Position numbers and translations under genes: made by a program
The notes under the pieces: model-generated
The model's database searches: none
What the model saw: only the letters and a program-made list of their open reading frames with translations
Told to the model about the DNA's origin: nothing
Assembly (NCBI RefSeq): GCF_034190915.1
Contig: NW_026947484.1
Span: 72,185,482-72,249,481 of the forward strand
Length of the DNA: 64,000 nucleotides
From: Cavia porcellus
Lineage: Eukaryota > Chordata > Mammalia > Rodentia > Caviidae
Direction of reading: 5' to 3'
Shown: positions 12,300-24,194 of the stretch, piece by piece
Layout of the letters: every line of letters starts with the position of its first letter
Position numbering within the stretch: the stretch's first letter is position 1

Positions 12300-13690
12300 T
12301 TTTTTTCAAGAATACTGAGAAGGTCAGGCAGTGTGACTGAAGGAGAGCAAGAAAGGAGAATAATAAAACATGGCAGCAGGGAGAAACTGGGGGCTCAGAG
12401 TGAGATGGACCCGGGCAGGCCACTACTGTCAGAACTTTGACTTGTGCACTGAATTAGAAGGTGTTAAGTGTTTGGAGCGAGTAGTCCCCATCTGATTTAA
12501 ACTTTGCAAAGGTCCCTGTTGAAAGTGAGCTGGGGGCTGCAAAAGAGCAAATGTGACAAGGAGGTAGCCTATGTGGAAAGGGGAAGGTGATCTGGCCATG
12601 AGGGAGGCCAGGGGGAGGGCAGAGAAGGAGCAGTTGAAAAGGTTAAACTACAGTAGGTGCAATACACGTACCAGCTGTCCATGGTGAGTCACAAACACAC
12701 ACTAACAAAAACCATCCTTACAGGAGGAAGAAAAGAGGAAGAGTGAGCACCATCGGCCTGCAGTAGTTACAGTGCAGCCTCTGCCTCACACCAGGTTCAC
12801 AGCAAAAACCATGGGGCTCAACCTGTGCTTGATCACTGACCCTCAACCAACGCTGCTGCCTGCCAGGAGGCTCTGACCTCGGGGCACCATGTAATCTAAT
12901 TACAGGGTCCTATTGTTCCCATTGTGCCTGCAACTTACTTTATCAATCCCTAAAAAGTGCACAGAGTTCAATCTTTTTATTCAGTAATTTCCAAAGCCCA
13001 TAACTTAATAAAAAATTGACTGGAAAATAGAAGCTCTTGACATCTACTGTAAAAGGTAAGAGTAAGTTCTGTATCTGTAGTTTCTACTGTGAGCAAGGGC
13101 TGTATTTTAGCTGTTAATTCCCTTAGCCTAGGGAATTAATATTGTTATTACTGCAATGGAAGCTGTGCCTTGAAGACATTAAGGAATTAGTTAGAACTGA
13201 AGTAGAATTCAAACCAGAAAATAATACTACCATTCTATATTATGCAATTAGATTTGAAATACATATTTATATCCTAAATGCCTAATGTTTTTTTCAGTAG
13301 TTCTCAGTATTCACAGTACTCGTTGGTATAAGGCACCCTATTAATTTTAAGAAAACAAAGGAACTAGCCCAGCCTGACCTCAATCTGACAAATAAGAGCA
13401 AAATCCCTCTAAGAAGATATAATCAGGACTGGTAATTAGTTGTTTAATCAAAATAGAGTTGTAGTAAGGAATATTAAGAAATTATAAATGTAAACTTAAA
13501 TAATCTGTTTTTGTGTTACTAGCTTGTGTTATTCATTCACCAATGTTTTGTTGTAGGACATTACATTAGTTTAATTTGAATTTGGTTACTTGATCTCCAG
13601 TGTCGGTTTCTTTACAGCAGAATAAGAATATAGAGTCAGCCATGAACATGAAAATAAACTTCTCTAGATACTTATGAATATTTCCTAGTT
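12300..13690. other. unassigned non-coding sequence
   Basis: The first 150 bp look like the right half of an old repeat interrupted by copy A. I recognise nothing beyond that. Confidence 0.35.
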
Positions 13691-13984
13691 GCTGGCAGTG
13701 TCTTGTTCACATTTATTTTTTATTTTAAAGAGAAAAAATAATAATAAACACAGAAAAGAAAAACAAAAAGCAAAAAAGACAAATAACAAAATAAACCAAA
13801 ATAATAATAATATAGACTTCCAAACCAAGGTGGCAGGAATTTAACAACAATTATAAATAATATGGCATGTTGTTATCTTCAAAAGAGTTGCTTAGATTAT
13901 CACATGTAGACCTGCAAAATTGATCTAATCATGTATGAACTGTTCTTTTCCAAGAACTAATAGAATTAGTAATATAATCATCCT

Positions 13985-14080
13985 GGATAGCATATATGTA
14001 TGTATGTATGTATATGTAAATATGTATACATATATATTTAAATATATAAATATATATTTATAGAAATATGTTTATATATC
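13985..14080. repeat. TATG/TA-rich simple repeat
   Basis: Runs of tatg and tata alternate, probably expanded from the A-rich tail of the adjacent reverse L1. Confidence 0.7.
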
Positions 14081-14084
14081 TTTT

Positions 14085-14570
14085 TATTTTTCCTTTCCTT
14101 CTTTTCTCTTTTCACCTATCCCAGTTATTTTTGTCCTTTGAGCAATTTCTTGCTCTTTCACATTATTTATGGTAGATTTTGGATGTTATTTAGTCTTTTA
14201 GTTTCTTACACCAGGGAGACAATATGGTATTTACACATGTAAGTCTGATTTATTTTACTTATCAGTATGGTTTCAAGTCACATCCATTTACTTATAAAAG
14301 CCTTGATTTGATCCTTATTTATAGCTGAGTGGTACTCCATTGTATAAAAATACTACATCTTTTTACCTGTTCCTCAGTTGATTGGCATCTTGGTTGTTTC
14401 CAAGATTTGCCTATTACAAACTGTGCTGCTATAAACATGGGTGCACATACATCATTGTGGTATAATGCTTTTAATTCTCCTGGGGAAATGCCCAGAAGTG
14501 AGATAGCTGGGTCAAATGGACACTCTAAAAAATTCTACCAAAAACATTTAGTTTTAATTCTCATAGAGGT
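14085..14570 (-). mobile_element. L1 LINE 3' end
   Basis: The reverse strand contains the end of L1 ORF2 in order: 'tttgacccagctatctcac', then 'ccccaggagaattaaaagc', 'catgtttatagcagcacag', 'tacaatggagtaccactcag' and a purine-rich 3' UTR (pyrimidine-rich 14085-14110 on +). It is 5'-truncated and disabled. Confidence 0.85.
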
Positions 14571-14654
14571 AACTTTCTTTCCAAAGTTATGTAAGTTCAA
14601 TAGCAAGTACAATTGGCATAAACAGATCTAAGAACAAACCAGGCTACCTCTAGG

Positions 14655-14737
14655 TTAGCCTACAGTTTGGACACCATTTAAGTGTGTGCCCTATAGGTTT
14701 ATGTGTGGGAAATTTGGTTCACAATCTGGAGATGTAA
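14655..14737 (+). repeat. ERVL-MaLR LTR, left part (split)
   Basis: 'cctacagtttggacac' and 'ggtttatgtgtgggaaattt' match the 5' part of an MST/MLT1-type LTR. The sequence resumes at 15541, so the retroposon at 14738-15540 landed inside this LTR. Confidence 0.6.
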
Positions 14738-15540
14738 AATATGACAGGACCTGTGTGAGTCAGCACCATTTGCGCACTGTGCGGGAGGAGAACAAGAAGC
14801 CAAGCCTTTCCTGGGAGATGGGGCCATGCAAGGGCCACTGGGGGTGAGAACCAGATTCCAGCCCCTTTCGGAGTATAGGCTGGAAGACAAGAAGAGTCAA
14901 GTACCTCCACCTCCCGCACCCTATAAGTGACTGGTTGATCCAAAAAACACACAGGCTGTGATGATGGCTATTGAGGTAAAATACAACTGAATGCTTGAAA
15001 TGGTTAGTGTTTCACTGACTTTGCAGGTCTAAAGCCGGTAGTCTGATCATGTATTCAGAGGATAACGATACACAATGTATTATCTATGGGGATCTCCTTC
15101 TGAAGATGGTGGCCATTGTTAATTCCCTATCATCTTGTTTTGAAATCTTGTATCATTTTTATTGTTTTGTTGGGTTGGGTTTTATTCTGTTTTATCTTGC
15201 TTAATTTTATTATAACTGGTGGCATGAGTGGCTATTTCAAAGATAACAAGTTATATTATGGTAGCCATTTTGGATTTGCTATTATCTTGTTTTGATATTA
15301 CATTTATTGTTTTGTTTTTACTGGTTTTGTTCCTTTCTGTTTTGTTTGGTTTTTACTATGTCTGAAGGTATGGGCATTTATTTTGAAGACAACAGGAGGC
15401 ATTATGGTAACCACTGTTGATTTCCTATTATCTTATTTTGAAATCCTGTGTCACTTATACTGTTTTGTTTTGATTGGCTTTATTCTGTTTTATTTTGCTT
15501 GGTTTTATTCTCTTTAAAATAAAAATTACAAAAAAAAAAT
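14738..15540 (+). mobile_element. ORF-less L1-tailed retroposon, copy B
   Basis: Same order as copy A. The head starts 'acctgtgtgagtcagcacc' and holds about two GC-rich monomers, the second running from 'cctgggagatggggcc' to 'ggctggaagacaagaagag'. The linker contains 'gtgactggttgatcc' and 'gaggataacgatacacaatg'. Three 3' units are anchored at 15144, 15296 and 15442 (152 and 146 bp apart), followed by an A tail at 15525-15539. The head begins at the same point as copy C, which suggests a defined 5' end and not random truncation. The element interrupts a MaLR LTR, so it is younger than that LTR. No clear target-site duplication was found. Confidence 0.75.
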
Positions 15541-15898
15541 CAAAGGAAGAAGCGATGGGACCTATTAGGAGATGGAGCCCGGGGAATGTATGAAGTCAAC
15601 AGGGGTCATGTCCTTGGAAGAGGTAAGATGAATCTTGCAGAGCGAGTTAGTTGCTCACATGAGAGAATGAGTACAAAAGAGCAGTGCTGACCTCTTAATC
15701 ACATTCCGGCTTCTTGTTCTACCATGTGATTGCTCCGTCTTGCATGTGCTCCAGCATTGTGATGACACCTGCTACGAGGTCCCTACCAGAAGCATTGCCA
15801 TGCCTTACATTTCCCAAACTAAGTAAACCTTGTCCTTATTTTATACCAGTCCTGGATATTTCATTAGACTAATAGAAAACTGAGTAACACACTTGATA
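15541..15898 (+). repeat. ERVL-MaLR LTR, right part (split)
   Basis: Continues the LTR begun at 14655. Recognisable pieces are 'gatgggacctattagg', 'catgtgattgctcc', 'ccaaactaagtaaacc' (polyadenylation area) and a terminal 'agactaatagaaaactgag'. Non-coding. Confidence 0.7.
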
Positions 15899-15899
15899 A

Positions 15900-17920
15900 A
15901 CATAAAACTCAACAGATAAAGGAAATGCATGGACACACTAGAATGATCTTCTGGCTACACAAGTGACAAGCATCATCTAACATGTCTCAGAGGGAATGGA
16001 ATGCTTGGGCTCTTCTAATGGATTAGTTAAGTAGATGCTGATTAACTCAGTGTCTATGGCATATATTATCAGATATCAAGTAAGAGAGTCTTATTTGGAA
16101 TTGTGGAGCACAGGAACTATAAGGAACAGAAATATAACAACATAATCAAATCCTTTAACAGATGAAACAACCCAGACCTTGAGAGTTAAGAGCATCTTGC
16201 CAAAATTACTTTATTAGTAGGAAGATAAACAGATCTGATGGTCTCTGCTCAGTGTCTGTTCTTCCCATATTAGCATATTCCATTTTGTCACTACCAAATA
16301 AAGTTATTTAAATTGTCTAATTTTCTTTTTTGTCTATTCCTTCCATTTGCAAATACAGTGCAAAAGATTTCTCTTAACTGAGACTAATATTTTTATACTT
16401 TAAAACTCAGAGATGCTTTATTTTGAGGTTTTTGCATGAAAATTATCACTTTTTTAAAATATATTTTAATGGCAATTTCATATAGTTAGATTTAAGTTTC
16501 TTCCAAAATATGGGAACTCAAAATCAAATTTTTTCTTTTCTACATGACCTAGTGAATTCACAGAAACTCACACTTAAGCACTGGTAAGGCACTAGCAAAT
16601 AACTTGAGAAGAAAAAAAAGTGACTGAAATACTAGAAAGGTTGAAAAAATAAATGAGAAACCAACCCTGCAGCTGGCTTTTCCAGCTATTTTGCCAAGAT
16701 GCTTAAAGTCATTGGTAATCACTCAGTGCTTGGGTAATACTATCAAAAATATCAACTGTGGAAATAGATTTAGAAACTGTAATGTTTACTTTGCAAAAAG
16801 TACAAGGCTTTGTATGATGAGTACTCATGTATATTTATAAAAATGGATCATAATATAATATAATAAAAGGCTCAAAATGGAGCTGGAGAATTAGAACCAG
16901 ATTTCATATGCTCCTATTTATTTTCTTTCTGCTAAGAAAATATCTATTAAAAATTTGATTTGACACCATAAATATAGACACATGTTAATTCCAAATTCAA
17001 CCCAGGCCTTCACCTTCTGGTAATAGTGAGCTACTTTTAAGCTCTGTGTCTCACGACTGCTTCCCCCAAAGAGGAACAGTGGGTACTAGGAGTCCCCTGT
17101 GGGTGGATCAGTGTGCTTTCTTCTCACTGAAAGAATCTGACTGTCTCTGTCTTGAGAGGCAGTTTAGTAACTGTGCTAAGTGACTTTTCTAATATTTACT
17201 GCAAACTTCCATGATCCTCTGTTCCACTGGTTCCTATCAAACTTCTTTGATGCTCTGTTTCTTTAAAGATACCGTTTCTTCATTTTGCCATTAAATGTAG
17301 TACGGCATTTTCCAGTACTTGCCCTGTTGTTTTTCTTACTCACCTGTTCTCATAAATGACTCCATTTTCTCCCAGAGTCTGGATTACCAACCCTAGGGAC
17401 TTCAAATCCATCCCCCAGCATAGGCCTCTCACCAGCAAATGCAGCCATGTCTAATTCACATTGGAAGGTTCTGTCTAATGGGTCTTCAGCACTTCAAATT
17501 CATCCTGTTGAAAACTGAACATTTGTTCTCTTTTGCCTCCAAGCCTTCTGTGCCTTGTGTGTTCTTCATCTCCCCTAGAAGAATCAATTATTCACTCCAC
17601 AAACTCCTGAGAAAACCCTCAGCATGGATCCTTCAAATGGATTTTTACTATTCAATTTGTATCTTCACATACATGTAATTACTGAATTTTAAGCCACTGC
17701 TAGTTTTATTTAAATTATTAAGTTTTACTTCATGGTAGCATATTAGTTAATAACTGATAGCTTCTCCTAGTCACTACACAATCACCACTTCTACCCCAGT
17801 TCTGTCTTACCTTGTCTTTTCCCATCACCTGTTGACATTTCTAATTTGGGAAATCTTGTCAATTAACAACTACACAAAAGTAGTTTACACCATAGATTGA
17901 ACATGCTTTAAGTGTATTAA
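15900..17920. other. non-coding sequence with a MIR trace
   Basis: At 16135-16260 a reversed MIR is suggested by 'cagatgaaacaacccagacc' and 'ttagtaggaag'. No gene was recognised. The 79-codon frame at 17439-17678 has no family features. Confidence 0.4.
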
Positions 17921-17929
17921 AACAGTGAA

Positions 17930-18122
17930 CAAACATGGTGGTACATGACTGTAATCCCAGTACTCTGGGAAGCTAAAGCCAGAGAATTCCAAGTTCAAAC
18001 CCAGTCTAGGGACTTAGCAAAACCCACTCTCAAAAAGAGGGTCAGGGAAACTTAGTACAAAAGCCCTGGATACAACCCGCAGCACTGCAAACAAAATAAA
18101 AAAACAAAGAAAACGTACACAC
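17930..18122 (+). repeat. B1+ID dimeric SINE
   Basis: The B1 half runs from 'catggtggtacatgactgta' through 'ccagtactctgggaagc' to 'acccactctc'. An ID-like half follows: 'gggaaacttagtac' then 'ccctggatacaacccgcagc', and an A-rich tail merging into (CA)n. This dimer order is known from several non-murid rodent lineages. Confidence 0.7.
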
Positions 18123-18124
18123 AC

Positions 18125-20419
18125 ACACTGTCTCACTTCATTTCACATGTTAATTTGTATTTTTGCTCCCTGGAATTAATAAATAAATTGGAGGAGAAGA
18201 GCAGAAACAGTTCTCTGAGAAAAAGTTCCAAAAATAAAAAGGTAGGGAGGATATTGGGGTAAAGAAAGAGGTGGGGGGAAAAACTGATACATTTTCCACT
18301 TATACTAACTAAATCTAGACTGTCAAGTAACTATTGTGTTGTGGGTTTATAAAGTCAGCTAGTGGCTTCATTCCTGGTTAAATGAGTTATAAGCAGTACT
18401 AAAAGCACTATTGATAAAGCAAACACCGTGGGACATGGGACTGTTAAAATACTCCAAGGATTCACTTTCACAAATCTAGGTATCTTCATGTTGCCAGTCT
18501 GAAAATGAGTCAGTGCGTCTTCTATCTTTCTTGATCTTTTGTTAACTTCTCCAGGGTATTAAACTGTGGGGGTGGAACAAAGCGGCCTTTCATGTGGAAG
18601 GAAAAAAAAAAACGGAAAGAATACTCTCTGGATGTGACGCCGTCTCTCCTTTTCTATATTGTCCATGAAAGAAACAAAGAAAAGCATCAGTGCCTTTTCC
18701 ACTGGTCACAAGGTATTTTAGAAATAAAAGAAGAAGCCTTGAGAATGGCTTTGTGTCTGTCTGTCTTCCAACTAGCTGTCGCAGAGAGTATTTGTTAAAA
18801 CTCTTCAGTGTCAGAACCTCAGCCTGGAGCAGACAGACAACTAAAACACAAACAGGTTTTCTTCTGAAAGGCAGAGAATGACATTCAATCAAGAAGAATG
18901 AAAGCTCACGATATTATAAAGCATATTATAAGAGAACACATTAGCATGACTGAACCGTTTGGATGTTGGCAGAGGCAAAGGTAGATAACCTCCCAAACTT
19001 GATCTCACTTCTTATTTACAAAATAATTTCATAAGATGAATAGTGAGATGTGGGAACTTACATTTAGCTTCAAGGCCAGGAGAGAAGCCAAATAAAATAC
19101 AGGAAATTTTCGAAGACTAGAACCTACATGAAGTCAAAATCTCAACCATCTCCTGGGCTTCAGTAGAAAGAGGTAGAGGCAGAATATTGAGAAGTAAAAC
19201 ACAAAAGATTTAATTGGTGCAATGCTTCTAAACTACTCAGGGAGTAGAAGGCTCTAGAGGCCTGTGTCTGCTATTTTTTAAACGTATGCTGAATTCACCA
19301 AATCTTTTAGTCCGTGAGGTTCTTCCTTAACAGTGGTAAGCACTGTCTAAAAGTAGTGTTCTTTGCATTTGTATACTTGACAAATTAAAGAGACTCAGTA
19401 AGGTTTGGTCTTTATTGTGTCATGCTGTCATCCCTCCCACACGGCTGAGTATCAATCCTCACCGTCAGGGAGCCAGTGTGAGAGGTGCAGAGTCATGTAA
19501 ACAGGAAATCAAGCCCAGGAGAAGCTACGAGTATTCAATGAGAATTTTGTACTTGAACATAGTAGAGTACGGACTGGAACCCAGCTCTTCAACCAGCAGT
19601 ATGTTACCACCAAACAAATGATATATGAATAATGTAGGCAGCCGTGCTTTATAAGAGGCAAGTGGGGAGTTTTAATCTAAATTAACTCATCACACAGTGA
19701 AGCAAATTATTTGTATCAGACTGTGTTCAGCCAAACTCATTTGGAACGGAGGACTAGTGCTCCACGAATGAGTGCCTACTGGTAAAGTTAATTATTAGCA
19801 TCTTCATCTACTTTAACTCAGAACCATTCTGGGAGATGCAGGGACCCCAGTTGAACCCCACCTTCCTAACACTTCCAGTGGTCACAGCTAATACCAGTTT
19901 TAATATTGCTGATTTACAAGCCGTAATAAATGTGTTTGGCCACACTTTCCTGGAGGTTTATTTGAAAGGGAAAACAAAAGGACTAGTCATAAAGAGTCTC
20001 TTTGTTCTTGATTCAGTTGGGAAAGCAGAAAGGCACTGGAAGGATAGTTTCATCTGAGCACGGTACATAATATGCTTGGCATACTGCTAGTGTTCTGTTC
20101 GCTTGGAAGCACAGCACAACAGAGATTGTCTAAATCTGCATATATTTTAATTTAACTAATATTTATTGAGTAGATAGTATTCAGAATGCATTATAATAGG
20201 TAGTGTGAGAAAGTAGAAAGGAATGATATGGCATTCTTGAACTGGCTTACATGTATATATTTTTCCCCCCAAACTCATTAAAATTTCATCATTAAAATCT
20301 AGTATCAGCTAGATTTGGGGAAAGATTAGCAATAGATTACATACAAGAATCTAACTTTGCTCCCATTGGAAGCCTCTGTTAAATCATTACAAAGGGATAG
20401 ATAAATGATAGATGATTAG

Positions 20420-20420
<1 letters not shown>
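18125..20420. other. unassigned non-coding sequence
   Basis: No repeat or gene was recognised with confidence. Frames of 60-100 codons at 18590-18892, 19415-19621 and 19836-20057 lack recognisable domains. Confidence 0.4.

Positions 20421-20458
<38 letters not shown>
20421..20458. repeat. (GATA)n microsatellite
   Basis: About nine uninterrupted 'gata/atag' tetramers, with related degenerate units from 20398. Confidence 0.95.
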
Positions 20459-20840
20459 TCACTCACTTTCCCATGCTGGAACAAAACATCCAACACTTGC
20501 AATTAAAGGAGGATAGATTCATTCTGGCTCACAGTTTCCAAAGTTTGATTGGCTCCAATGTAGAATGACATGGTGAAAGGGCCTGACAGAGGAAGACTGC
20601 TTATGTCACAGCCACCAAAAATACAAGGGAGAGAGACTGGAAATAAGAATATACCCTTCCAGGTCACAGTTCCGGTGACCCGGCTCTTCCCACCAAGCTC
20701 TGTCTCCCAACAGAAGCACATGAACCACTGAGCATTTCAGTGAATGACTCTACTGGACCACAGCACCCTCGTGATCCAGTCTCCTCCCAAACGCACGAGA
20801 CTCTGAGGGAAACAAATTAAATCTAAACCATGACAGATTA
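20459..20840 (-). repeat. ERVL-MaLR-type LTR (reverse)
   Basis: 'ggaacaaaacatccaacac', 'ttaaaggaggatagattcat' and 'ctggctcacagtttcc', then a purine-rich 'agggagagagactgg' and 'ctcgtgatccagtctcc', are the reversed MST/MLT1 order. The copy at 22100-22500 has the same layout. Diverged. Confidence 0.6.
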
Positions 20841-20844
20841 AATA

Positions 20845-21620
20845 GGCGAGAAGTAGATATTAAAGACATATATCCCAGAAGACATGGAGATAACACAGAC
20901 ATTTAGGAAGTCATGAAACCAGACATTTGAGTGTTGATTTAAGAGCCTCACAGAACTAAAAGGCCAAATTCTAAACCAGCAACTGGTCTAATCTTCCCTT
21001 CAAATCTGCCAAAAATCTCAGAATTTCGTAGTATCAGATATCTAGGTAACTGGGGACTGAAGAAGGTATGGAGCTAAATTAAGGCAGATTGGTTGAAAGT
21101 TTTAAAAGAGCATTGATTCCCTCTTTCTAGATTGTTAACAGTATTCCATGTCACTGAGTTACTTGCCTCTCCCTACAATGGCAAGGTTAGAAAAATTAGA
21201 ACAATTTAATTAAAAATTAAAAATTCCAGAGGGAAGCCACATACAGTTGAGGTATGAGCACTCATCTGAAAACTTGGGGATTAAGGAAATGTCTCCTCAA
21301 CTACACTACTGCTAACACACAGGTGTGACATTTTGGGCATAATATTGAAAGACTCTTCTGTAGGGAATCTGCCCAAGAGGAAAGCCTTAACATGATACTA
21401 GATATTGCAGCAAAAGAAACTCAGCCCCATGCATGCCCTCAGAGATTCCAATCCCAAATTAGATTCCCAGCCCAGAATCATAAACAATCAGGCAATGATT
21501 ACCAGAAATCTGAGAACTTTTAATGTGAAACACAGAGGGGAGAATAAACTCAAAATCTAAAACTTGGAGAATGCACACTAACTGGAGACAAGACTTCAAA
21601 ATATTATCATTCATATCTCC
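20845..21620. other. unassigned non-coding sequence
   Basis: Nothing recognised. Confidence 0.4.
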
Positions 21621-21624
21621 AGAA

Positions 21625-21805
21625 AAGCCAAGTAAGGCTGCACACGCCTGTAATCTCAGCTACACAAAGAAGCAGAGGCGGAAGAACGGCAAATCTGAAG
21701 CAAGACCAGACAACTTAGTGAGGATGTAGCTCAGTGGTAGGGTCCCCAGCTAGCATGTGGGAGTCTCTGGGAATCCACCCACTGCAGACAAACAAATAAA
21801 ATCTC
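21625..21805 (+). repeat. B1+ID dimeric SINE
   Basis: The B1 half ('aaggctgcacacgcctgtaa', 'ctacacaaagaagcagaggc') passes directly into an ID half with a good A box ('gaggatgtagctcagtggta') and a degraded B box, then an A-rich tail. The ID half is better preserved than in the copy at 17930. Confidence 0.75.
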
Positions 21806-22104
21806 CCACAAGAGGATTTTTAGAGATAAAGATTGCAAACAGCAAACCACAATCTATGCAAAAAGTGTTAAATACAATAATTTCAGAGTGCCAGAAGAAC
21901 TCTTAAAAATAAAATTTGATAGCAGGAAAAAAAAACTCAACAGGTTTGAAATGTTAAGAAAATTATGAGGTTGAGAGATCCAGCGATGAACACAGATGGG
22001 ACAAAACAACATAATCATATTATAAATGTATGCATCAACCTCACTGAAATAGGGTTCAGAGGGAAAAGCTGCTGAGCTAAATTAGGTAGCAAGGAAGGGT
22101 GTTG
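21806..22104. other. unassigned non-coding sequence
   Basis: Nothing recognised. Confidence 0.35.
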
Positions 22105-22505
22105 TCTTAGTTCTTTGTCTTGACACTGAAACACAATACTCAACACCCGCCAATTAAAGGAGGAAAGGTTTACTTCAACCCACAGGTCTGGAGAGGTTTC
22201 AGTCGATGGCTGGTTCCAAGGCAGGGTGGCATGGACGAAGCACATGACTTCCCTTTCCCTTTTATCCCATCAGTCTACAAACCTTTTGAGAGGTGCCACC
22301 ACACTCAAAGTAGACCTTCCCATTGTCCACACCCAAAACTATGTTACACCATTCAGCGGATTAATTTAGTTATCTCACCCTTTATTCATAATCACAGAGC
22401 CTAGATTCACATTCACACACCCTTGACACAGCCACCTTTGAAACCCTCCCTACGAGCTCATGAGGCTTTGGGAAGACATCTAGATACAAGCCAAAACAAG
22501 CATCA
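22105..22505 (-). repeat. ERVL-MaLR-type LTR (reverse)
   Basis: Begins 'cttagttctttgtc', then 'aattaaaggaggaaaggttt', 'ggcagggtggcatggac' and 'ctacgagctcatgagg', ending near 'gccaaaacaagc'. This is the reversed MaLR LTR order. The 94-codon frame at 22120-22404 is incidental. Confidence 0.6.
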
Positions 22506-22509
22506 AGAC

Positions 22510-23920
22510 CAAAGGCAAAACCAGCCATATCTAACTACTGAGCACGAGTTGATAAAGTTATAAGCAGGTACCAGTTAACAATTTTACTGCTGTGATATAT
22601 GTATATTGGAATAGAATAACCAAGTAAATGACAAGAAATGGTTCATATCAGGATTTTCACTATTTGAGAGAGTGTAGAGCTGAAAGAAATGGAGACAGCC
22701 ACAGTGATTCATGGGTTGATAAAGTTGAAGATATCAGTATGAATTTATATTCAGCATAAAAAGATACAGACTTCGATGTATAAATCTGCACATGTATATA
22801 TTGTTGTTTTTATCAGCTGAGAGAACCTGTTAACAACATTCCAGCAGCAATGGGCACATGTAAATCTCAGGTCTTAGCTCCTACTAAGATCTGGATGTCT
22901 TAAAGAAATGTCTAAGTTGAAGAGCAGGATAAGAAACAAACATATAAATGACCCTGGAGTATCTTTATAGTGCCAGAATGCAAGGCTATATTCAAAATAA
23001 GTAAATAAACACACAAACAAACTCATAATAGGTCTATCAAAGGGACAAATGATTGAGCTCTTAATGGAAGCTAGAAGACTTCCAAGCAACCAACTAAAGT
23101 AATATTTGATTACAACCCAAAGTATAAAAGAAAGATTCATAAATCCATACTGCTATAAATACGTAATTTAATAAGTTAGTAGGCTAAAAGAGGAAAATAT
23201 CTCATGTGGAAGAACTGTAAGTAATTCAGATGCTCTGTCCTTGAAGAGGTACAGCACGGTCATCCATGAAAATTGTAGACTGCGCATAGTGGTTTCTTTC
23301 CAAAACAATGGCCTGAGAAAGGGATAAAATAGTATCTTCACAATGCAGAAACCTGGCCAACACTATCTCAGTGAGGGGATTAAAGTCAGCATCAAAGGTA
23401 ATGTCAAGTTCATGATATAACACAGATAAAAATGACTTATGTGATAAGAGAAGTCTGAAAAATCATCCCAGCTAAGAGGAGACCGAGGAGCTATTATCAC
23501 TAAAAGGGATATATTATCCTGGATGGAATCTTAGAACAGAAACATAACATTAGGTTAACACTAAGGACATTTTTCATGGATTTAATTAATAATAATGGGC
23601 CACAAATAATAATAATAATAATGGACCACTACTGGTTCTTTGATTGGGAAAAGTGTATCATACTAAAGTAAAATGTAAATAACAGGAATCTAGGACTAGG
23701 GCACTTGAGGAACCACCATACTATCTTCACAGTTTTTATGTAAATACAAGGTAAGAAGTCTAGAATATACTTTTAAAGTTGGAAGTTAAAGTATTTGAAA
23801 AATTAGAAAAATTTACAAAGATAGAAACAAGAAAAATAGCAGTAAGAATCACTGAAGATTTAAATGTAGTGTCCAACACTCAACAAAATTTGTTTAGGAA
23901 GAGGGAAGAAAAAAATGAAA
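22510..23920. other. unassigned non-coding sequence, short (AAT)n
   Basis: A short (AAT)n run lies at about 23588-23621. No gene or repeat family was recognised otherwise. Confidence 0.4.
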
Positions 23921-23925
23921 TATAG

Positions 23926-24106
23926 TGGTGCCTCAGTTCAGGAACTTAATTGGTTCCCCAGTTCTCTGGAAGATGGCCATGGTCCTTCTCATCACCCAGC
24001 GTGGCATTTGCAAAACAAAGCAAAATTGTGCCAAACTCTTCTGCTTATGAACAGAATTGTTCGCATACAGAGTGTTCATGAACTGAGGCATTACAGTGAT
24101 TATCAG
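23926..24106. mobile_element. non-autonomous DNA transposon remnant (inverted repeats)
   Basis: The left end 'agtggtgcctcagttcagga' is matched in inverted orientation by the right end 'gttcatgaactgaggcatta' plus 'cagtg'. The right end contains an extra two bases. The interior has no reading frame. The end motif resembles the 'cagtggtacctc' termini of Tc1/mariner-class MITEs; this assignment is by eye. Related but more degraded copies lie at 51552-51690 and 60880-61062. Confidence 0.55.
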
Positions 24107-24194
24107 GGAAAGACTGAAAAGACCCTTGGCATACATAACACATTGTACAGAAGGAAATAAAGCATACATTCATTCACTCGTGTAACATCAAACA

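Noticed and set aside
11410..12300. Target-site duplication for copy A
   Set aside because: No matching 7-20 bp pair was found at plausible boundaries.
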